Below, in pieces: positions 17,721-28,807 of a stretch of DNA of 64,000 bases. Position 1 is the stretch's first letter; each line of letters opens with the position of its first letter. The stretch lies in contig JAVYIG010007924.1 of the NCBI GenBank assembly GCA_035222895.1, positions 30,001 to 94,000 of the forward strand, written 5' to 3'. Source of the stretch: Strongylocentrotus droebachiensis. Its lineage: Eukaryota; Echinodermata; Echinoidea; Camarodonta; Strongylocentrotidae. The notes under the pieces are model-generated. The model ran no database searches and had not been told where the DNA came from. It was given only the letters and a program-made list of their open reading frames with translations. The position numbers and the translations under genes were made by a program.

Positions 17721-18858
17721 CTAGACATATAATACTTGTTTGGAACAAGTATAGGTGGGCTGGTCAACTAACATTTGAGACAAAATAGAGCAAAAATAAG
17801 CGACATACTGCTTACAAATTCTTAAAAGACAATATCATGTAGATTCATAACGTGAACTAAATTCACCTTCTATAGGCATAACACGCAAATTATGAAGTTT
17901 TTGACATGAGGCCTTTAATCAAAATTTTCACTATGATGACGTCATCAAAATGAAAAATGGTTATTACTGCGCTTGTAGAGAATTGTCTTAGCTACAACAT
18001 ATCGAAATTTTGAAGAAAATTGATCAATATTTACAGAGATACAATCAATTTTACATAAATATGCTGACGTCATAATATGCAAATTCGTATTTTGAGTTCC
18101 AAGGCCATTGTGATGATGTCACGATACACTTAATGGCCAAATGAGACATGGAATCATATTTCCGACTCATACTCTATCTTAATATGAAAAAAAATTGAGG
18201 ATCCCGGTGCATTCCAAAGAGCTATAACGGATTTTGTATAGGCATGTTTTTACCCATATATGCTATGTATCAAAAGACCTCGCGCGCACTGACATTTATC
18301 TTGAATTTACGCTCATCTTGTTAATAATGGTCATAAAGAGATAAACATGGAATCAAATTCCTTGAAAAAATATGAGAAATATCATGAAAGAAAAAAAAAT
18401 GGCGATTCTATGTTTTTTAATGGAGTTACGCGCGAAAACGCGCGCGCATGCTCTTACGCGCGATTTTTTATAAAATGCATAAAATGACCTGAAACGTATG
18501 CAAAATAAATTTGAGACGATTTTGAGCATTTAAAAAATTTGCGCGCAGACTGACGCGCGGACGTACGCGCACGCGCGCGTTTTTTGACCTGAGATTGACT
18601 GGACTGATATTGACCTTGATCATGATAAATATGAATGAGAAATACCTTTTGGTTATGAAGATATGATCATGAGTTCATTTTCAGAAAATTTCACAAAATG
18701 GCGCCTAGATGACGTCATCAGTCAAGTTCAAGATTGAACACCTTACTGCCTTATGTCCATATGCCTATACATATGTGTGCTAAATTTAAAAGCATTTGAT
18801 TGAACCATTACAAAGTTATCATGCTAACAAAAAAGTGGGTCAAAATAAGAAAAATAAA
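17721..18858 (+). repeat. hairpin-ended tandem unit, copy 1
   Basis: Starts CTAGACATATAATACTTG. Hairpin ATACTTGTTTGGAACAAGTA lies at 17732-17752, followed by AGGTGGGCTG (17753-17762). TGACGTCA palindromes occur at 17937, 18065 and 18710, and CGCG-rich patches near 18430-18580. No coding potential is seen. It joins copy 2 directly and lacks the right-hand hairpin. Confidence 0.85.
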
Positions 18859-19420
18859 CTAGACATGTAATACTTGTTTGGAACAAGTATAGGTGGGCTG
18901 TTCCAACTAAAATTTGAGACAAAATAGAACAAAAATAAGCGAGATACTGCTAAAAAACAATGTCATGTAGATTAATGATGTGAACGAAATTGATCCTCCA
19001 TAGGCAAAATACTCAAATTAAGAAATTTCTGATATGTGCCCTTTAATCAAAATTTTCACTATGATGACGTCTTCAAAATGAAAAATGGTTATGACTGAGC
19101 TTGTAGAGAATTTTCTTAGCAAACACATATCGAAATTTGGAAGACAATCGATCAATATTTACAGAGATACAATCAATTTTCCACAAATTATCTTAAACGG
19201 ACGCTCATTCCGTTATGAAATATCATGAAAGAACACAAATAGCGTTTCTATGTTGTGTAATGGCGTTACACGCAAAAACGCGCGTGCATAATTTTCGAAA
19301 TGCTTTAAATGGCCTAGGACATATACTCTGTTTTGATTAAAAATTGATTTTGAGCATTTTAAAATTCAGATGCGCGCGGATTTTGATGAGATGTTTTTTC
19401 GAAACTTGATCTGAAGTTCA
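18859..19420 (+). repeat. hairpin-ended tandem unit, copy 2, left part
   Basis: Same start and hairpin as copy 1, with more divergence and deletions. It is interrupted at 19421 by an inserted element. Confidence 0.8.
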
Positions 19421-19688
19421 TGCACCCACAACAAAAAGTGAGTCACCCTTACTCAAATTGATGAGTCACTGGTTTGTCCGTACAGCGAAACACTTGAAGG
19501 ATCATGTGAGTCACTATGACTCGATACAAATGAGTCTTAAAGACTCACTTGAAGTGAGTCTTAGATAAATAAGACTCATTTGTATCGAGTCATAGTGACT
19601 CACATGATCCTTCAAGTGTTTCGCTGTACGGACAAACCAGTGACTCATCAATTTGAGTAAGGGTGACTCACTTTTTGTTGTGGGTGCA
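19421..19688. repeat. perfect 119-bp-arm palindrome
   Basis: Positions 19421-19539 and 19570-19688 are exact reverse complements. The 30-bp centre contains a further hairpin (AAGACTCACTT / AAGTGAGTCTT). The right arm carries a third copy of the element end (19664-19686). Confidence 0.95.
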
Positions 19689-20028
19689 TCATGACATAGA
19701 CCCCCTACTCCCTAGGCCTATCACACACATACCATACCATGCCAGAGTCACTGTCCACATTTGCAATGGAAAATATATCCTAAAATATCACATTTTAGCG
19801 ATGTAATCGGTGGCCCCGCTACCCGAATCTGAAAAATCTACTTTGTACGCACTAAATTAAGCCTTAACTTGAGATTTATTTGTCACCCATACTGTCACGA
19901 AACAATCTTGAATTAATTCGTTTTACATCAAATAACAAGGATCTGGGAGTTTCGTTGTATAAAACAATGATGCAAGATCATGCATGTTTTCATTCGACAC
20001 GGCTTCGTGCGATACAGTAGAATCTATA

Positions 20029-20242
20029 CACTATGAACATGACTGACAATGAGAGCGGACAAAATATACAGTTCCTCAGGTAGACAAAGGAACATCCCTT
20101 CACAGCTATTATGTAAAAAGGTGAATATGCATGTGACACCTGTTCTACACATTTCTACATAATAGCAGTGAAGGGATGTTCCTTTGTCTACCTGAGGAAC
20201 TGTACATTTTGTCCGCTCTCATTGTCAGTCATGTTCATAGTG
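20029..20242. mobile_element. CACTA-like MITE, copy A (214 bp)
   Basis: Long inverted arms start CACTATGAACATGACTGAC, and the element is flanked by ATA on both sides (20026-20028, 20243-20245). CACTA ends and a 3-bp duplication fit the CACTA/EnSpm superfamily. It is nested inside the 19421-20776 element. Confidence 0.85.
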
Positions 20243-20776
20243 ATAGTTAAGTTACACACAGCCTCATCAACTCGAGTGCGGATATCGTAAAATGAACGCA
20301 TGCATCATTTGTATAATAATCAGAAGATTCAGCCCACGAATCCAGTCATAAAAATCATCGTTTAAAACCATATGAATAATTATGCGTACCAATTTTTCAC
20401 TAGCTGCAGTCAAAACTCTTCTGAATCCAAGATATAAGATGGCGACGTCGCGTCGTCGATCGGGAATTCAAATATGGCTCGAGAATGCGCATTTTGGATG
20501 ACGTCACGAAAGCATGCGCGCGCATGCATACAGCCTCACTTTCAAGTTGACTCACTTTTTTCTTCTAAAATGCTCTTATGTCGATCTTGACTCATTTTTT
20601 ACGACCATGTGAGTCAGTCGAAGCATTTTGCAAATGCGTCAGCTCATGATTGACACACTGGTGAAATATAAATGAGTCAATAGAGACTCATTGGTTGTTA
20701 CTAATGAGTCAATTTACACCTGACTCACGAAAATTATGCTTAAATGTGTCAAATGACTCACTTTTTGTTGTGGGTG

Positions 20777-20995
20777 TGTGTTTTAAATATGGTTCAGTTT
20801 TGATGACTCGTTATAAAGATATGATTAAAAGTTGATTTCCACAAAATAGAGCCTGGATGACGTCACGATGATCTTGAGTTACTGAAAAGTAACACAATTC
20901 TAAGTTATACTAATATCAATCATCATTGCAAGTTCCATGATAATGGCTTTATTCATTCTTGAGATATCCTGCGAAAAAATTAATGGCAGAGTAAT
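20777..20995 (+). repeat. tandem unit copy 2, right part (decayed)
   Basis: Resumes the unit's 3' portion ('taaagatatgattaaaagttgatt..', 'acaaaatagagcctggatgacgtca..') after the insertion, then becomes unrecognisable. Confidence 0.6.
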
Positions 20996-21064
20996 AAATG
21001 GGAATAATAATAACTTGAAAGTGTCACTTTGACGATTTAGGTCATACGTATGCTATTGTTTTGA

Positions 21065-21314
21065 ATAATGAAGAATGTATTTTCACGATTTTATATTATC
21101 TTCTAAAATGCTCTTTCTATTAAGTTCTATCCTTATGAAAAGTTTCAACTGTGTAGTATATTGACCATTATGGATCTATAGAAGATAGATCGAGACAAGA
21201 TATGACCATTGACCTCATACACTAAGCAGATACACCTTCGACCCTAATTGACATAACGAAGAATGCATTTTCACAATTTCATCTTCTTCCATGAAATGCT
21301 CTACCCGTCATGTT
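21065..21314 (+). repeat. degenerate tandem duplication, about 190-bp period
   Basis: 'gaagaatgtattttcacgatttt..aaaatgctcttt' at 21068 recurs as 'gaagaatgcattttcacaattt..gaaatgctctac' at 21258. Confidence 0.6.
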
Positions 21315-21600
21315 TTACCTATATTGTGCTGCGCATAGATTCAATCAGTTTATTTTGGGCCATTACAAGAAGTGGGTTATTGATGTGGACAAATGCTCAT
21401 GTACCCTTTAAGCTCATTTTATGTATTTTATTACCAGAGGAAAAAAAGTCGGTCAGTCACTCAATAGTGTCTGACAGTAAAGTCTAGAAAGTAAAGGGGT
21501 TTCCTTGTTTAATTTGAATACTAGGAAGCTGCTAACGTTTAATTTTCACAAAAAGGACATACGTGACATATGCATAATTCTGTTTTACAGAATTTTGCGA
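21315..21600 (+). mobile_element. internal fragment of the TTAA MITE family
   Basis: Closely similar to 53163-53450, the interior of the TTAA-flanked element at 52941-53470. Shared phrases include ACAAGAAGTGGGTTATTGAT and TCAGTCACTCAAT. Both terminal inverted repeats are missing. Confidence 0.8.
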
Positions 21601-21699
21601 ATTTAACATTCAATTAAAAATTTCAACAAGATCCCACCATCTGATCAAAAATCTAAAAGCACAACTTTTATAGCCCATAGTCTCAGCTATAACATCCAA

Positions 21700-22746
21700 A
21701 AATTTAGGAGAACATAGAGCACAAATGAGCTAGATAGGGCTCAAAGATTAATGTCATGTAGATCCATGATTTGAACGAAATTGGCACCTCCCATAGGCTT
21801 AACACGCAAATTAAGAAAATCTGTCCAGTTAGCTTTAATCGCAATTTTCACTATGATGACGTCATCAAAATGAAAAATAATGTGCAGTGATCTTGTAGAC
21901 AATCGCCTCAACCACAAGATATCAACATTAGGAAGAGATTCAATTGAAATTTACAGAGATACAATCAATTTTTCCATAAATATGCTGACGTCATAATATG
22001 CAAATTCGTATTTTGAGTTCCAAGGTCAATATGATGGTGACACGATATATTTAATGGCCAAATGAGACATGAAATCACATCTCCCACTCATACTCTATCC
22101 GAATATGAACAAACATTGAGGGTTCCCGTGCATTCCAAAGAGCCATAAGGGTTTTATGTAGGCATGTTGTTGCCCATATATGCTATGCATTACAAGAGTT
22201 CGCGCACACGGACATTTATCTTGAACGGACGCTCATTCCCTTAATAATGGTCGTAAGGAGATAAACATGGTATCAAATTGTTCGGAAAAATATGAGGAAT
22301 ACTGTGTCAAAAAATACCCGGGAGGAATTATTTTGCGTTCGGCCGTGACAAACGAAAACGCGCGCGCATGCGCGTGCGCGCGACTCTTTATAAAATGCCA
22401 TTGCTAATAATGGCGTACGCGCGCGTTTTTGTACCTGAAATTGACCGGACTGATATTGACCTTGATCATGATAAATATGAATGAGAAAAAACTTTCCGTT
22501 ATGAAGATATGATCATATGTTGATTTTCACAAAATGGCGCCTAGATAGCGTTATCAGTCAAGGTCAAGGTTGAAAACCTTACTGTGCTCTTTCCTCATGC
22601 CAATAAATATGTGTGCCAAATTTCAAGGCAATTGATTGAGCCATTTTCAAGTTATCCTGCTAACAAAAAAGTGGTTCAAAATAAGAAAAAATTTCTAACG
22701 AAAACATAAGGTGTTCTGTATTATATACAGCCCACCTGATAATAAA
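21700..22746 (+). repeat. hairpin-ended tandem unit, copy 3 (left-truncated, diverged)
   Basis: Begins inside the unit, lacking the left hairpin. It keeps the three TGACGTCA/GACGTCAT-type regions and CGCG patches, and ends with the right hairpin and CAGCCCACCT at about 22727. Confidence 0.8.
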
Positions 22747-23960
22747 CTAGACATATAATACTTGTTTGGAACAAGTATAGGTGGGTTGGTCAACTAACAT
22801 TTGAGACAAAATAGAGCAAAAATAAGCGACATACTGCTTACAAATTCTTAAAAGACAATATCATGTAAATTCATAACGTGAACTAAATTCACCTTCTATA
22901 GGCATAACACGCAAATTATGAAGTTTTTGACATGAGGCCTTTAATCAAAATTTTCACTATGATGACGTCATCAAAATGAACAATGGTTATTACTGCGCTT
23001 GTAGAAAATTGTCTTAGCTACAACATATCGAAATTTTGAAGAAAATTGATCAATATTTACAGAGATACAATCAATTTTACATAAATATGCTGACGTCATA
23101 ATATGCAAATTCGTATTTTGAGTTCCAAGGCCATTGTGATGATGTCACGATACACTTAATGGCCGAATGAGACATGGAATCATATTTCCGACTCATACTC
23201 TATCTTAATATGAAAAAAAATTGAGGATCCCGGTACATTCCAAAGAGCTATAACGGATTTTGTATAGGCATGTTTTTGCCCATATATGCTATGTATTAAA
23301 AGACCTCGCGCGCACTGACATTTATCTTGAATTTACGCTCATCTTGTTAATAATGGTCATAAAGAGATAAACATGGAATCAAATTCCTTGAAAAAATATG
23401 AGAAATATCATGAAAGAAAAAAAAATGGCGATTCTATGTTTTTTAATGGTGTTACGCGCGAAAACGCGCGCGCATGCTCGTACGCGCGATTTTTTATAAA
23501 ATGCTTAAAATGACCTGAAACGTATGCAAAATAAATTTGAGACGATTTTGAGCATTTAAAAAATTTGCGCGCGCATTGACGCGCGGACGTACGCGCACGC
23601 GCGTGTTTTTGGACATGAAATTGACCGGACTGATATTGGCCTTGAACATGATAAATATGAATGAGAAATATTTGTTGGTTATGAAGATATGATCATGAGT
23701 TGATTTTCAGAAAATTTCACAAAATGGCGCCTAGATGACGTCATCAGTCAAGGTCAAGGTTGAAAACCTCACCTTGTTTTGTCCATATGCCTATACATAT
23801 GTGTGCCAAATTTCAAGATATTTGGTTGAACCATTTCAAAGTTATCTTGTTAACAAAAAAGTGGTTCAAAATAAGAAAAATAAATAAATAAATAAATAAT
23901 AAAGGCGGTTTTAACAAAAATATAAGGTGGTCTGTATTAGATACAGCCCACCTGATAATA
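22747..23960 (+). repeat. hairpin-ended tandem unit, copy 4, complete
   Basis: Nearly identical to copy 1 over more than 1 kb, and carries both ends. Left hairpin plus AGGTGGGCTG; right hairpin 23925-23953 (AGGTGGTCTGTAT / ATACAGCCCACCT). CAGCCCACCT at 23944-23953 is the inverted match of the left AGGTGGGCTG. Confidence 0.85.
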
Positions 23961-23972
23961 ATAAATAATAAT

Positions 23973-24033
23973 AAAGGCAATTTTAACAAAAATATAAGGT
24001 GGTCTGTATTAGATACAGCCCACCTGATAATAA
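23973..24033 (+). repeat. extra 3' end of the tandem unit
   Basis: A second right-hand end ('ggcaattttaacaaaaatat' plus hairpin and CAGCCCACCTGATAATA) follows copy 4, duplicated alone. Confidence 0.8.
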
Positions 24034-24282
24034 TAGTACTCAGTTTTTATATAGCGCTTCCAAACTTGGAGATTATTACTCCGGCTTTAGCTGTGCTGCC
24101 ATTACGGCGCTCTAGCATTTCAAAGAATTTATTCCTGCCAGGTATCCATTTACATCACCTGGGTTGAGTGTGGCAAATGCAGATCAATGTCTTGCCAAAG
24201 GACATTAGTGCCGCGGCGTGTCAAAAACCACGGACCTTGTGATCGACAGTCTGGCGACTTAACCACTCGACCACGGCACCTC
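24034..24282 (-). mobile_element. tRNA-derived SINE, full-length-like
   Basis: On the minus strand it begins GAGGTGCCGTGGTCGAGTGG and continues through a B-box-like region, 'ttggcaagacattgatctgc', 'cacctgg..' and ends '..agcgctatataaaaactgag' plus ATT. It lies immediately downstream of the tandem array. Confidence 0.85.
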
Positions 24283-25004
24283 TACAGACAGAGAGATAGA
24301 GAGCAGGGCCCCTACTTATTTGCAATTGACATCAACCGCAACATTGTACATAGGAGACTTCAAACTTGCAATTACCGGTAACGTGGTTAATATAATCCAA
24401 TAGTCTAATTTCCAATTCTAAGGAGAAGAGAGACAAAAAAAATAAAGGATAAAGGAAAGAGGACAGAGGAAAGAGAGGTGCAGAAGTATGGAGCGAGTGC
24501 AAGCAAGAGAAAATAGCTTTGAAGGGTGAAGGAGGGAGGGGGTCATCAACGTAGGTAGCAGTGTTTCCCCGATCCAAAGTTCATTGATTTTGAGAGCTAA
24601 GGGTCTAGGAACACGGTCACGCCCTTGATCTCTAGCTGTGACCTATGACCTACCAATCACAAAGAAACCATCAGGGCCGCCCTTTAAGTCCAATGACCTA
24701 TTTTGAGTGACAGCCTAATTAGAGAGAACAGAATCTATTTTTTCTTTATCTGTACTAAAACTCTCTGCCTCTCCTGAACCCCCTCCCAGTCCCTCTCTCC
24801 CTCTCTCTCTCTCCGTCTTTATTTCATTTTCTCCTACCTCAAGGAGGTCAGTGGCCGATTATGGCCTATGAAGTCTCAATAATAGTCTAAAATATAAGAC
24901 CTTATTATATACTTGTCCAGGCTTTCAACTAGAAACATCTTTTAAATTGTCAAGAGCTTTAAAGCATCAACTTCGTTCTTCCATTTATGAACAACCATAG
25001 ATGA
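24283..25004. other. unassigned DNA
   Basis: No gene recognised. It includes purine-rich 24420-24545, a CT tract at 24790-24815 and the DR1-like site listed separately. Confidence 0.4.
24639..24651 (-). promoter_or_regulatory. perfect DR1 nuclear-receptor-like site
   Basis: TGACCTATGACCT is the reverse complement of AGGTCATAGGTCA, a perfect DR1. Another TGACCT half-site lies about 50 bp downstream. Confidence 0.5.
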
Positions 25005-25080
25005 AATAATAATAATATTCCGTGTTTATAGAGCGTGTAGTACATTGATGTCTCTAAGTGCTTTACAGATAGATATTATT
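25005..25080 (-). mobile_element. SINE tail fragment
   Basis: 'aataataataatattccgtgtttatagagcg..tctctaagtgctttacag' is the antisense of the SINE 3' tail. Confidence 0.65.
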
Positions 25081-26040
25081 AGCATTTCAATAAAATAAGC
25101 ATGTTTGTGAGTTGTTAAAAAAATAACTGCTGTTTTTAGGCCACAGTCAGGGAATTTTTAGTATGTTTTGTGGAGCCGAAGAAACCCCCCTCCCCTAGAA
25201 ACTGTAGCATACTCGAAACATGAGATACTAGGATTCTCAAAAGGTTCAAATACTGAAATAAACAATATTGTCCCCTTCAAAACAGGCGTCGTTAACAGTA
25301 TGCACAAGTTGCTAATGTTAAATTACACAATGCTGGAATGCTGGGGCGAGAGGTGGGGGTACTTGCCTGGCATTGGTATTACCCAGAAAATGAGATGCAA
25401 ATTTACCAGGCTACTGGTAAGGGGTTTGTTTAGAAGGTGATCCAGACAAGTTGTTTTCTCATTCTTTTCCCCTACCCCTTCCTCTCCTTTTTTCTCTTAT
25501 TTTATCTTAACACCACTCAAGTTGGGGGGGGGGGGTTTCCCCATGCCCCTCCTCTATTTCTACGCCACCAAGTCCAAACTTACATGGTTGCCAAGAGCTC
25601 ATGTGGCAATACACTTTCACCTCTAAAACTTCATGACTTTTCCATGACTTTTTCCCTTATATGGAGTACCCCTATCACTTTTCCAGAGAGCTTGATTTGT
25701 TTCACATGACCGGCCAAAACCCCCACAAACCCCCAAATTCCCATACCGCATGACGGTGACCTTTCATATTATATACCTCAAATGAATTACTGTATCATTT
25801 TTCAAGCTAATATTATAACAGTCCAATTACGCCACAATGCTACATCAAGAATATGACACTGTAAAGACAGTAACAGTACACATTAATACATAACCCCAAC
25901 TACATTATTTCACCTTTGACCTTCAATTTGACCTTTGAACCCATGACCTAAGGGAACCGTGTGGATCGTGTGTTAAGCCTATGGGAAATGAGAGAATGTT
26001 GTATGTTTGGACCCAGAAGGGCATTAACTGTGTGTTGTAG
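25081..26040. other. unassigned DNA
   Basis: No gene recognised. It has a poly(G) run at 25511-25521 and a cluster of three TGACCT half-sites at 25917-25949, two of them in a DR1-like pair. Confidence 0.4.
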
Positions 26041-26042
26041 TA

Positions 26043-26205
26043 CAGTCAAACCTGTCTTAATGGAGCCACCTCTCTATAAAGACCACTTGTCTATAGTGGC
26101 CATGTATTTTGCCTCCCTCAAGGCAGAAATGTGTGTTGTAGAACCTGTCTAGAAAGCCCACTTCCTCCATTTCCCTTGTGTAGCCTCTATAGACAGGTTT
26201 GCCTG
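26043..26205. mobile_element. TA-flanked MITE, 163 bp
   Basis: CAGTCAAACCTG at the left and CAGGTTTGCCTG at the right are imperfect inverted ends, flanked by TA on each side. This fits a Tc1/mariner-type non-autonomous element related to 38134-38287. Confidence 0.75.
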
Positions 26206-26823
26206 TAGACAAGATAATGCAATTCTGACATTCAAACAGGTTTAAATCTTTTTTGCTTGAATATAATGTAAAACATCTTGTACCATGGTCTTTTATCGTT
26301 TCATTTTTAAAGGCAGATAATTATGTTGCCCTCCTCGTTATTACAAAGTGATTGGGGATGATTTGACCCCAGGATTGCAAGAGTGCAATGCCTCCAAAGA
26401 TGTCCTCCCTGGAGACGGTCGGCATGGCAACAGTCACTAGTAGGTGAATGGAAGTCCTCAGTAGACAATAGCCATGTTTGCACAAGATAGTTTAAAACTG
26501 TATAAAGTTTTTTTAAAGAAATAAAAGTCTTAAACATCAACTTACTAACAACACAGTACACTCGGGTTGACATGAGATTTAAAAAAGAAGAAAAAAAGAA
26601 AGAAAAGAGTGTTCAAAATGTAAACTACGAGCAGAGCAAGTTTTTTGCAAAATACAGGCTGGTGAAACCTTTCCTTTCTCAAAGTTGATCTGTCTACTTG
26701 CACTTCAAGTTTCATAATCACATGTGCATTTTCATGGTCCTTACCTACAAGATAACCTCAAGTTTACAACCGCTTAACTTAGAAGCTCATAGACTTTTGT
26801 GTGAACCTGGCTAATGATGATGA
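26206..26823. other. unassigned DNA
   Basis: No gene or repeat recognised. Confidence 0.4.
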
Positions 26824-27037
26824 CACTATAAATATGACTGACAAAGAAAGTGGACAAAATATACAGTTCCTCAGGTAGACAAAGGAACATCCCTTCACTG
26901 CTATTATGTAAAAAAGTGAATATGCATGTGACACCTGTTCTACACATTTGTAGATAATAGCAGTGAAGGGATGTTCCTTTGTCTACCTGAGGAACTGTAT
27001 ATTTTGTCCGCTTTCTTTGTCAGTCATATTCATAGTG
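26824..27037. mobile_element. CACTA-like MITE, copy B (214 bp)
   Basis: Same length and arms as 20029-20242, with only scattered differences. It starts CACTATAAATATGACTGAC and is flanked by TGA on both sides (26821-26823, 27038-27040). Confidence 0.88.
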
Positions 27038-27289
27038 TGATGAGCTTAAAAGTTCAGACTTTTGTGTGAACCTTGCTAAAGATGATGATGGGGAAGAAGA
27101 AGGGGGTTTGTAATCCTAGATGGTTTGTGAAAGTTATTGGAAAGAGTAACTGTTTGGGGCAGGTTGAATTAAGGGAGAAGTGCAAAGGGACGTCTCTATT
27201 AGGCCGGTGGGGAGGGTGCAATAATGTCAAACATTCTTCTTTACATGTGGGACTACAGATGAGAAGATAGAGATATGATTATGACAAGG

Positions 27290-27770
27290 GGAGGTGGAGA
27301 ATGATATTGTAGCAAGTGGTTGATGTCAAAAGAGATTGCAAGCAAATGGGAGGAAGAGTAAAAGAGGAAGAGAACAAGAAAGAGAGGGGGTAGAGATATA
27401 GGGAGAGAAAAAGAAACATAGAAAGAATGGAGGGAGAGAGGGAGGGATGGAGGGTAGAGATAAACTGAGAGAATATAAGAGAAAATATAAGAGAGAAAGA
27501 GAAAATATAAGAGAGAAAGAGAAACATAGGGAGAGGGGGGGGGATAGGGGAGAGGAGAGGGATAGAGATATAGAGAGAGAAAAGGAGAAAGAGGAACATA
27601 AGGAGAGGGAGGGAGTTAGACAGCGGAGACAGACAGAAAAAAAGTAAAGATAAAACAAAAAAGAGAGACAGACAAACTAAAAGAAAGGAAATAGAGAAAG
27701 AAATAGAAAGAAAAAGAGAGACATAGAGAGACATAGAGAGAAAACTAAAGGGGTAGGGGTAGAAAAGTTC
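27290..27770 (+). repeat. purine-rich degenerate GA tract
   Basis: Nearly all G/A on the plus strand, with GAGAAAGAGAAA and ATATAAGAGA units. Minus-strand Ser/Leu-rich frames are artefacts. Confidence 0.85.
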
Positions 27771-28588
27771 AACCTATTTATAAGAATGAGATAACTAAAT
27801 ATTACAGTGATCCCTTTCAAAAAATTTAGCATCCACTTCAAGTAAAGATCATTCTTTAATAAGGTACCTACACAATAAGTTTTCTTTAACCCTTATTAAT
27901 CATTTGATGCATCCAGTATCATAGAAATTAATAGTGAATTATATACTAGAAGTAGATCTACCGGTTCTTAACGCTCCGTGACTATTTCCCACTTCCTACT
28001 GCATTCTTTACCCTTTTAATAATATCTCAACACAAACATGCCTTCCCTGCCCCTGAATACAAAAAATAAATGAGCATAACAAAACAGCACAATTACCGGT
28101 ACTCTTTTAACTTAACATTTTGGATCATGAAAAATGGTTTTAGAGGCAAGACTACTCAGGGTATCAAGTCGGCACTCAATTACTTTCTCCTGCTGTGCTG
28201 TAAATATCAAACACATATGATACACAAAACTAACATGTTGTAAATTATGAGGAAAATGAAACAATTAACTTGTCATAACAGAGCCTTATCCTACAAAGCT
28301 CATAAACCACAATGCAAACTGCTGCAATATTCTATATGAAGAAGTACCAGGTACTTGGATATTTTATTGTGCTGTTTTTTTAATGAGATATTGAACTGAA
28401 TGATTCTGGGATAAAAATAGTTTTGCAGGTATCAAACATGATGCACAAGGTCAACTAATTCATTGATAGGGGCTTCTAGTCTAGACATTTCTTTATCTTT
28501 TTTAATTTGCATTTATGAATGTTCATTTTTCCTTTTACAAATTCAAGATTAGCTTTAAAAGTAAACTTGGTGGTTTGGTGTCTTTGTT
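27771..28588. other. unassigned AT-rich DNA
   Basis: No gene or repeat family recognised. Confidence 0.45.
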
Positions 28589-28780
28589 TTACCTGACTGC
28601 TATGAAACCATGTGTGTGCTTGTAAGTAAACAACCAGGGGACCCATGGCTTTAAGTCCTCTCCGAGGGACTTGTCAATGAGGATTAATGTCTTACCAAAG
28701 CCACTAGCGCATCAAATTGGCTTTGAACCCAGGACCCCCTAGTTAAGAGACCACTGCTCTACCACTGAGCCATCACGCCT
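28589..28780 (-). mobile_element. tRNA-derived SINE, second family
   Basis: The minus-strand head is GGCGTGATGGCTCAGTGGTA (A box) with B box GGGTTCAAAGCC, then 'tggtaagacattaatcctcattgac', 'ggacttaaagcc' and 'acttacaagca'. Same family as 34050, 50410 and 55988. Confidence 0.8.
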
Positions 28781-28807
28781 CACTATAGGCCCCCCCCCAA
28801 AAAAAAC

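Larger units (their letters stand above)
19421..20776. mobile_element. 1.36-kb inverted-end element with TGAGTCA arrays
   Basis: The left end at 19423-19445 and right end at 20754-20776 are perfect 23-bp inverted repeats beginning CACCCACAACAAAAAGTG. The element sits inside copy 2 and possibly has a 2-bp TG duplication. Thirteen perfect TGA(G/C)TCA heptamers cluster toward both ends. There is no ORF of note. Repeated subterminal motifs of this kind are typical transposase-binding arrays in some DNA transposons. Confidence 0.75.

Noticed and set aside
16898-17767. 289-codon Pro/Ser/Leu-rich minus-strand frame
   Set aside because: It coincides with the GGGAGGA purine tract and has no non-repetitive domain.
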